Shown one piece after another: positions 57,615 through 64,000 of a stretch of DNA of 64,000 nucleotides. The stretch covers positions 20,966,238 to 21,030,237 of the forward strand of contig NC_049991.1 of assembly GCF_000003815.2 (NCBI RefSeq), given 5' to 3'. The position numbers and the translations under genes are program-made. Positions within the stretch are counted from its first letter, which is position 1. Each line of letters opens with the position of its first letter. The notes under the pieces were generated by a model. That model did not search any database. It saw only the letters and a program-made list of their open reading frames with translations, and was not told where the DNA came from. This DNA is from Branchiostoma floridae (taxonomy: Eukaryota; Chordata; Leptocardii; Amphioxiformes; Branchiostomatidae).

Positions 57615-58365
57615 GGAGAGATTGACAACGCGCGACCGCGCACAGCGACAATGGTCCCCGCAGAGCTAATAGCGAAACTTAGGCCACAGCAAGTAAATTT
57701 TACGGATGCCATCCAATGTAGAGTGCAAAAATAATGATAGCACGAAAAAAAAACAAGATGCGTAAAAATAAACAAGATAGCTAAATTTTCAAAATGGACA
57801 CCATAAACGTCGTAACAAGATTTGAAATGACAAAAATTGGCATCACAACTAACAAGACATTCATTCCTGTTTTAAAAAATTAAACTAGTGTAGTGAAATG
57901 ATTCTAGTGTGGCACAGAAGTCATCTCTACCTCCCTAGTGTCACTTCTACAAGTATAATTTTCAGGCTTCAACACAACAGGTTTCCTATTTTGGTCTATC
58001 TGACCATCCCCGAAGAGGGTAGAAATCTTGTTTGTTTTTTCTGAAATGAGGCCAAAATTAAAAAGCCCGCTGATGTCATCCATAAAATTGACTTGCTGTG
58101 ACCTAACAGTGAGAAGTTGTTAGTTGTGATGAAACTTTTTGTAACTTCAAATCTCATTATGACGTTTACGGTGTCTATTTTGAAAATTTAGCCATCTTGC
58201 TTTTTTAAACCATCTCTTTTTTCGCCCTATCTCGGTATTTTTACAGTCTGCCCAAGATGTCATCCATAAAATTGACTTGCTGTGGCGTACCTTTGAGATT
58301 GACAGCGCGCGACCGCGCACAGTGACGATGGCTCCCCGCAGAGCTAATAGCGAGACTTACACAGT
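57615..58365. repeat. 60-bp direct repeats enclosing a dispersed element
   Basis: CGCGCGACCGCGCACAG and CCCCGCAGAGCTAATAGCGA occur at ~57628-57680 and ~58302-58355. The segment 57880-58290 is the repeat also seen at 32330-32800. Confidence 0.75.
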
Positions 58366-58650
58366 AATCAATGGGGCGTGTCACGTACATGTATCCAGTA
58401 TCGGGCGTTCGCGCAACGAGTCTTTCTATTCTTGTGCACGCGTAGGTATAGCCTCCACCAGGCGTTCATATGGGGTACGGGGATTGTAGAATTCGGCAAA
58501 AAAAAAACAATCGGGAAATTGGCCAAAACTCCCCTGGCATATTATCCCTATAACAGCCAGTGAGTCAGTCTGGAAAAGACAAAGACTAAATGTAAGGGGC
58601 GTGTCACATACTGCAGCATCGGGCGTTCACTGACTCACGCACGCGTAGTT

Positions 58651-58872
58651 TGTATCTCACTGCACTTGGGGCACCGATGCGGCACTGCGGGGTTCGAAAG
58701 ATACTTCATGAATTTCATGAGATAAAGAACGACTTTTCTTACGTTTCCTGCATTTTGCATACTTTTACGTAATAAGCAATATCTAAATGATATTTAAAAA
58801 ATCGGCACAACAGTGCCGCAGTGAACGAACCCCGCAGTACCGCACCGTTGCCTCAAGTGCAGTGAGATGCCA
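58651..58872. mobile_element. Harbinger-like MITE, third copy of the 41255 family
   Basis: Left TATCTCACTGCACTTGGGGC and right GCCTCAAGTGCAGTGAGATG form inverted ends; the internal TTACGTAATAAGCAATATCT matches the copy at 2500-2740. A further left-arm fragment lies at 4941-5000. Confidence 0.75.
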
Positions 58873-59078
58873 CCACCAGGCCTAATCCTATGGGGGTGCG
58901 GGGATCCGAGAATTCGGCACACAAAAAAATAGGGAAAGTGGGGAGTAAGTCCAAGCCAATAGGTTTCACCTTCGCGGCCGACCAACTACTCTGGTGACAA
59001 AACTCCCCTGGCAAATTATTCTCCCTATAGTATAGATTATAATAGTCAGTCTGGTAGAGAGAACGCTTGGTGAGTAAT
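58868..59078 (-). mobile_element. Relative of the 11437 Mutator-like MITE, reversed
   Basis: GGGGATCCGAGAATTCGGCA, AACTCCCCTGGCAAATTATT and the end CAGTCTGGTAGAGAGA match 11437-11635 in reverse. Another decayed copy is at ~58449-58575. Confidence 0.7.
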
Positions 59079-59079
59079 G

Positions 59080-59713
59080 CATTGCGAGGTTTCATCATAG
59101 ATCCGAATGTCCAGGTCATCCATGGGTATAGAGTGACAGGAAACGCAGTTCAAAAGTTCTCACTGACAAGTCGATGTCGTTTCACTCTGGGAAGTGGGGT
59201 AGACTACCATACACTATTAATTTCGGATATTCATTGGTGAAATTATATATGTGACCATAGCATTTTGCGACAATATGTGATCATAGCATTTTGTTCTCGG
59301 ATTCTAGGTTTCAGTTTTGGTGTTTCTCATAATATGTGTATTCATTTTGTATGCTTGCCATTGACTTTCGTTCTGTAAAATTATGTTCTTCATCATCAAA
59401 AAAAGAATGATTTTGCGAAAAAAAACTCTTCAAAACTGTCTCGCCGTTGCCATTGTTTCCGCTGACGTCATCGTTACCATTTTCCGTTTTATCTGCTAAT
59501 GCCTTATTTGGTAACGTGTCTGCCAAAACCGATACAAGCTATGGTGACGTTTCCATCTACCGAAAAGAATCGAAAATCATCGGGCAACAGTGTCACTCCT
59601 ATGTGTGTTATTTGACTTTTACTTTAAGACCATTTACAGTCACGATGTTTTCAGGAGAATGTGGCCCGAATTATGCCGTAACACACGACAAGTCGTTTGA
59701 TCAGTCGCTACAT

Positions 59714-59718
<5 letters not shown>
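59080..59718. other. Intergenic sequence, no gene recognised
   Basis: No array, terminal repeat or recognisable frame was seen. Confidence 0.35.

Positions 59719-59766
<48 letters not shown>
59719..59766. repeat. (TA)n microsatellite
   Basis: About 23 TA units. Confidence 0.95.
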
Positions 59767-59769
<3 letters not shown>

Positions 59770-59859
59770 GCAATCCACCAAGGCAAAGCCGTGTTATGCT
59801 GTTGATCTACATACACACGTACATACAATCCCTACGCAAAACATAATCTTCTTGGCGAA

Positions 59860-60290
59860 GGAAAAAGGTTCATCACCGAACAACTGCCTTCATGATCATC
59901 CTTGTGGCCAGGGCCTTCTTGTAGCGACGCCACCATGCGGTAGTNNNNNNNNNNNNNNNNNNNNNNNNNNNNNNNNNNNNNNNNNNNNNNNNNNNNNNNN
60001 NNNNNNNNNNNNNNNNNNNNNNNNNNNNNNNNNNNNNNNNNNNNGCCCATCTCGCCCTGTCCTCTGCCCCCCTGATCAGTTGTTCAGTGCTTAGGCCAGT
60101 CCATGTCTTAATGTTGTCCAGCCACGTCTTCCTTGGCCTCCCTCGTTTCCTCCCTCCCTGCTACTGTGCCTTGTAGTATGATCTTATAATTAGCGAGGGA
60201 GTTGTGTCGGCATATGTGGACGAACCAGTTCAGCTTCCGACGCTTGACCGTGGACAAGACGTCGGTGAGGAAATGACTGAGTCGAGTGAC
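59860..60290 (-). pseudogene. RTE-like LINE reverse transcriptase C-terminus, minus strand, broken by a gap
   Basis: Read on the minus strand from ~60290: VKRRKLNWFVHICRHNSL, then KIILQGTVAGR, then (after a frameshift) RKTWLDNIKTWTGLSTEQL. This is the RTE-type C-terminal signature. The gap at 59945-60044 interrupts the end. Confidence 0.8.
59945..60044. other. Assembly gap (100 N)
   Basis: Exactly 100 N inside a LINE fragment. Confidence 0.98.
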
Positions 60291-60443
60291 GGAAGTTGTG
60301 TTAAGTTCCTTTCACAGGATACAAGTTCGTTGGGATTACAGGATGTGAACCAAAGACCTCTGGACCAAACATTGACCTGGATTTTCTGCAGTCATCAAAT
60401 TGATGACCAGGCCGCCCCTGGTTCAGACCCTTTTGTAAACAAT

Positions 60444-60615
60444 GTGCAGCGACTTTTGTATGGTCAATGGCAAATAACAAAATTTCGTAAAACGAAGAAA
60501 TGACTTATTTATGATCCAGCCACTGAATCATTCAGTGGCTGGATCATAAAAAAGTCATTTCTTCGTTTTACGAAATTTGGTTGTTTGCCATTGACCGTAA
60601 AAAAAGTCGCTGCAC
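60444..60615. repeat. 172-bp near-perfect palindrome
   Basis: The arms of about 80 bp start GTGCAGCGACTTTT and meet at CTGAATCATTCAG near 60529. A few single-base differences and small indels separate them (for example TTGTATGG against TTACGG). A fold-back element with essentially no loop. Confidence 0.92.
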
Positions 60616-60619
60616 TTTC

Positions 60620-61860
60620 GTTGCATCAATGAGACTTCTTCCATATTAAGAAGTCAAGTCAAAGCCTATGTTTAGTCTCTAAGTCACAAAATAATACAAC
60701 CAAAATACAATAGAATCAGACACGGCAAGTTACAAATACAACCAAATACAATAGAACTAGTGACAGAGGGCGACGCAAAAATGACCTCCGCTAACCTTTT
60801 CCGCAGTCGTATTTTCGATTTCTGTTAGCTCAGAAATAACACCAATGACAAACAGGCCCTGATACAGCATCGTTAGTACCCATTTCATCACTCCGTACCA
60901 CTTCCTAAAGCAGGCAGTTCAAACGCGTAATGGGTCGGAGTTTCGACTTCTTGTACGAGCATCCTCCGTTCGGAAGGATCATTGCAGTTAAGACGGATGG
61001 ATTTTGCTTTGTATGTAGACTAACATTATGCTGGGCAAAGAGCACACATCGTTCAGACAGAAGTCACTTCGAATTGTGAATGTCGCACCGGATTCTAGAG
61101 CTCAACTTAAAATGTCATTTGACAAATTCTAAAGGCCCACCGTACATGTAAACGCTACTTACAAGTTCCTGAAGGCACAGCTTGGATTGGCATTTACGAG
61201 TTTGTAAATAAAGCTTAGCATGACTTTGAAACTCCTTCGTAACAACTTCGTCTTGGAGTTACTCTTACGACTAGTCTTTCAGCTCTTGATGTAGCCGGCT
61301 GCATAAAACAGGAAAGCTTGGGTGAATGGCAACAACGCAACTTACACCGCTCGATCTCACCAGGCCTTCGACATTGGGTCCATGAAAACCTGACATTACC
61401 ATGTTCTAATACCCCCTTTCAACTAGGACGGCGCTCTCACCACGCTCTACTTGCGACCTAACATTTCACATATCCCTCAACGAATTGTATAGAAAAGAAA
61501 TGAATCTTTTTACACTTTCTGTGTTTTATTGTCTTCTTAGTCATAGACATAGTCAAGCTGCATATCCGGTCAAATTTATTGGATCCTTTCACACCGGAAA
61601 GGGCCCCGACTTTTTTGGCCTAGTGGAAATACTTTGAACTTGTGAAATCGCATAGCAGCCGCCCCATGGTGATCATCTACTCACATTTCATGACATCGAA
61701 ATTTTTTTTTTTGTTTCTTGTTTTGCGTTTTTTCTGAGCAATATCATTAAACCACTTCAATGCAATGAACCAAGAAGTTGGAAATACATGTAATTGACTA
61801 TTAATGGGTAAAAGTAGATAGCGGTTGAAACTGGCAATTGAACAAAAACGGAAAAAGTGA
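60620..61860. other. Mostly unrecognised sequence with a repeat fragment
   Basis: 61408-61560 is an inverted relative of 42718-42905 (CCCCCTTTCAACTAGGAC, GTATAGAAAAGAAATGAAT). The remainder shows nothing recognisable. Confidence 0.4.
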
Positions 61861-61867
61861 TTTTGGT

Positions 61868-62045
61868 CCAGTTTTAGCTCACTGAAGAGCAAGTTTTCCA
61901 CTAGTCGTGACAGAGAGAACAGACGGGGACATTTCACTAGCTCTTTTCGACAAGCACAATGAACAGTGGTTTAAAGTCCCATCATAAGAACTGCAACCCT
62001 TTCCGGTGGCATGCATGTCGGATAAGCGACACAGCCGGAATCACA
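61868..62045 (+). repeat. Second copy of the 368-590 repeat
   Basis: See the blocks TTAGCTCACTGAAGAGC, GCATGCATGTCGG and CGACACAGCCGGAAT. Same orientation as the first copy. Confidence 0.78.
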
Positions 62046-62049
62046 CTCA

Positions 62050-63010
62050 AGGCTCCTAATTCCAGAAGCAATATAGCGAGGTGAGTTTGAAGAACTTTGC
62101 CACTGCCCCATTGTTTTCCTACAAAAATCCGTGAACCAAGAAATTAACTTGATGTTGCCCCAACCGCATCTTGTATCTAATGTTCATCACTTGCCCTTGG
62201 AAATGTAATAAGCGACACCATCACATCTAAGACCGCCCATCTTAAAGGTCACTCATTTCTCAAAGATGTCTGAGACGAATTCCTCAGGCGGATAACGTCT
62301 TTCTTAACGACGTCTTGAGAGAAAATGAGTTTTCTTAATCTTATGCATTAGCTGTAAGATTGCCAAATAATGGTTTGCAGAAGTCTCTCCAAGTTGAGGA
62401 TCAGCTCTGGCTGTTTGTGACGTGTCCTGAAGCGTTTTGTCGGACTTTCTACTTTTGGCGTTTTCTTCTTGCACGCAGGATATAAAGGAAACAACACAAA
62501 AATAGAAAGTTTCTTACAGCAGTCTATAACTATATAATAGCCACAGTGTAGTTGGGCAGCCCTGCAAGTCTATGAAAACCTAGCCTTCCGCACTGGTGTT
62601 CCAGTGCTGATTCAATTCCAGTGCTGAAGCCATCTTCAGCACTGGGTTCCAGTGCTGAAAAAGGAGGGCGAGGTTTTCGTAGTTTTGCGGCAGCCCTGGT
62701 TGTGCGAGCTAAACAGCCAAAGCTGAGTAAATAAGATAAATAAGTCTTAAGACCTTGCCAAGACTTTTTCTTGAAGAATATGGCGTCTTAGACCAGTACA
62801 AGCAAATAAAAAGATATCTTCTGGGAAAAAAGTGAATGTGAAACTGTCTTGGCGGCCATAAATTATTTATCATAATGATCAAATGTGATATTACACGCAG
62901 AACAAAAATTCATAAACATAGCCTACATATCAGATGTTCAACACCGTCATATACATGTACATAATATACATACACACAAATTATGTCACAGTGTGTTATA
63001 CATTTTCTAT
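62050..63010. other. Intergenic sequence with a small repeat cluster
   Basis: TTCCAGTGCTGA occurs four times within 62595-62660, twice as complement-like AGCACTGG. Otherwise nothing recognised. Confidence 0.45.
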
Positions 63011-63013
63011 ATA

Positions 63014-63189
63014 CAGTATAGAAGCCAGTTAATTGCACACCGGATAATCGCACACTTCTGTTAATTGCACGAAATCCCTAAATCCCATAGTGGTGCGGTC
63101 CAGCTTAATAACTTCGCTTTGTTGTACCATTCGGATAATTGCACGAAATAAACTGGCAAATGGGGTGTGCAATTAAGCGGCTTCCACTG
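63014..63189. mobile_element. pogo/Tigger-like MITE with TA duplication
   Basis: Left end CAGTATAGAAGCCAGTTAAT and right end ATTAAGCGGCTTCCACTG are imperfect inverted repeats starting CAGT, flanked by TA on both sides (63012-63013 and 63190-63191). TAATTGCAC(G/A) motifs repeat inside. No transposase. Confidence 0.85.
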
Positions 63190-63284
63190 TATAATAGCAT
63201 CTTTCAAGTTTTAATTATTGGATTGTAAATGGAATGTCTTGAAGTGAGATGGGATGTTTAATTACTAGTATATATTTTGTCATA

Positions 63285-63885
63285 GTCTTTATTGCCCTTT
63301 GGCATAACCCACCAGCTTCTGTATCTATATAGCCTGTAAAGAAGCCCTTCAACATTAGAAAAAAACTGCATCATCTGTACTTCAGCACAACACACCAGCT
63401 TCTGTATTTGTATCTGCCAGTATACCTGCCCTTCAACATATAAAAACAGCTTCTGTATCAGCATCAGATTCTGTATAATTGGTATGACTGTACTTCTGTG
63501 TAACACACCTTTATCTGTATAGCCCGTATACCAGTCCTTCAGCATAAAACACAAGCTTTTTCACCTGTATATGCTGTTAATCCTCTATGTGTGTCTATAG
63601 TCAGTATAATCCCCCTGGCTTCACACGCCAGTTTCCGTGTCTGTATTGTTCAACCTAAATCTAACACACCACCTTATATACCTGTATTGTTCATTCATTG
63701 AAATAACTTAAATCTAGCACACCAGCTTTTATGTCTGTATTGTTCAATCCATTGAAATAACTTAAATCTAGCACACCAGCTTTTATATCTGTATTGTGTA
63801 ATTCATTAAAACAACTTAAGTCGAACACACCAGCTTCTATATCTGCATCCTTCAATTGAAGCAACTTGAATGTATACCAGCTTCG
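63285..63885 (-). repeat. Reversed LINE-tail minisatellite
   Basis: CACCAGCTTCTGTATCTATA and variants repeat about ten times, the complement of the units at 44827-45405. At the right the units are more diverged and interleaved with AACTTAAATCTAGCACACCA. Confidence 0.82.
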
Positions 63886-64000
63886 TTACTCTCCAAGCAG
63901 AGGTTTAGGCTCCGGCTGTTTTTTAACGGTTTTTTTGGTCGTTTTTATCGGGCTTTCTATTTTGTCATTTTTTGTTGACTCAGGTCTAGGGAGCGTGAGA
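63886..64000. mobile_element. Left part of a second GCAGAGGTTAGGCTC MITE, cut by the window end
   Basis: CTCTCCAAGCAGAGG and TTAGGCTCCGGCTGTT, then TCGGGCTTTCTATTTTGT, match 38795-38880. Confidence 0.7.

Noticed and set aside
60204-60503. 99-codon plus-strand frame
   Set aside because: It overlaps the antisense of an RTE-type LINE remnant and one arm of a palindrome.

Overview
This window reads as animal nuclear DNA, most likely from a cephalochordate (amphioxus, Branchiostoma). It holds one recognisable protein gene, spread over 21 kb on the + strand. The rest is dominated by tandem arrays, small DNA transposons and broken non-LTR retrotransposons. The lineage call is an inference. It rests on a receptor closely resembling the vertebrate urotensin II receptor but split by introns, on the repeat-rich short-intron architecture, and on tandem repeats that span exon-intron junctions. 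As I recall, such junction repeats have been reported in amphioxus genes as 'mirage' minisatellites.

The gene is a rhodopsin-class GPCR, a urotensin-2-receptor-like protein of about 400 residues. Its five coding exons are 9012-9273, 13162-13445, ~27335-27550, 29051-29187 and 29640-29967. The reading phase agrees across every junction (phases 1, 0, 0 and 2), and TM1 to TM7 are covered in order. The acceptor of exon 3 has three in-frame candidates.

The most striking feature is that five of the eight coding splice junctions are tandemly repeated into the adjoining intron. These are the exon 1 donor (about 17 copies of ~47 bp), the exon 2 acceptor (3-4 copies), the exon 2 donor (4 copies of ~145 bp), the exon 3 acceptor (2 copies) and the exon 4 acceptor (6 copies, five spacings of which four are exactly 126 bp). 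Copies always lie on the intron side and become more degenerate away from the real exon. Many keep a usable splice dinucleotide, so the gene is surrounded by decoy splice sites.

Layout: 1-6.2 kb holds dispersed repeats, a three-copy tandem block interrupted by a Harbinger-like MITE, and a minus-strand LINE end. 6.3-9.0 kb is the upstream region, with duplicated blocks and a possible 5' UTR. 9.0-30.0 kb is the GPCR gene; its 13.9-kb second intron is more than half tandem arrays (units ~145, 350, 235, 240, 175 and 450 bp). 30.0-30.8 kb is a 21-bp minisatellite with a long open frame. 31-64 kb holds no convincing host gene. It contains MITEs (Mutator-like with 9-bp duplications, Harbinger-like, pogo-like), perfect hairpins, a tRNA-derived SINE with target-site duplications, ends of at least four LINE insertions, more tandem arrays, and three assembly gaps (41497-41668, 46398-46497, 59945-60044).

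Functional reading: the receptor should act at the plasma membrane, binding a urotensin- or somatostatin-like peptide and coupling to G proteins. Nothing else in the window is an obvious partner.
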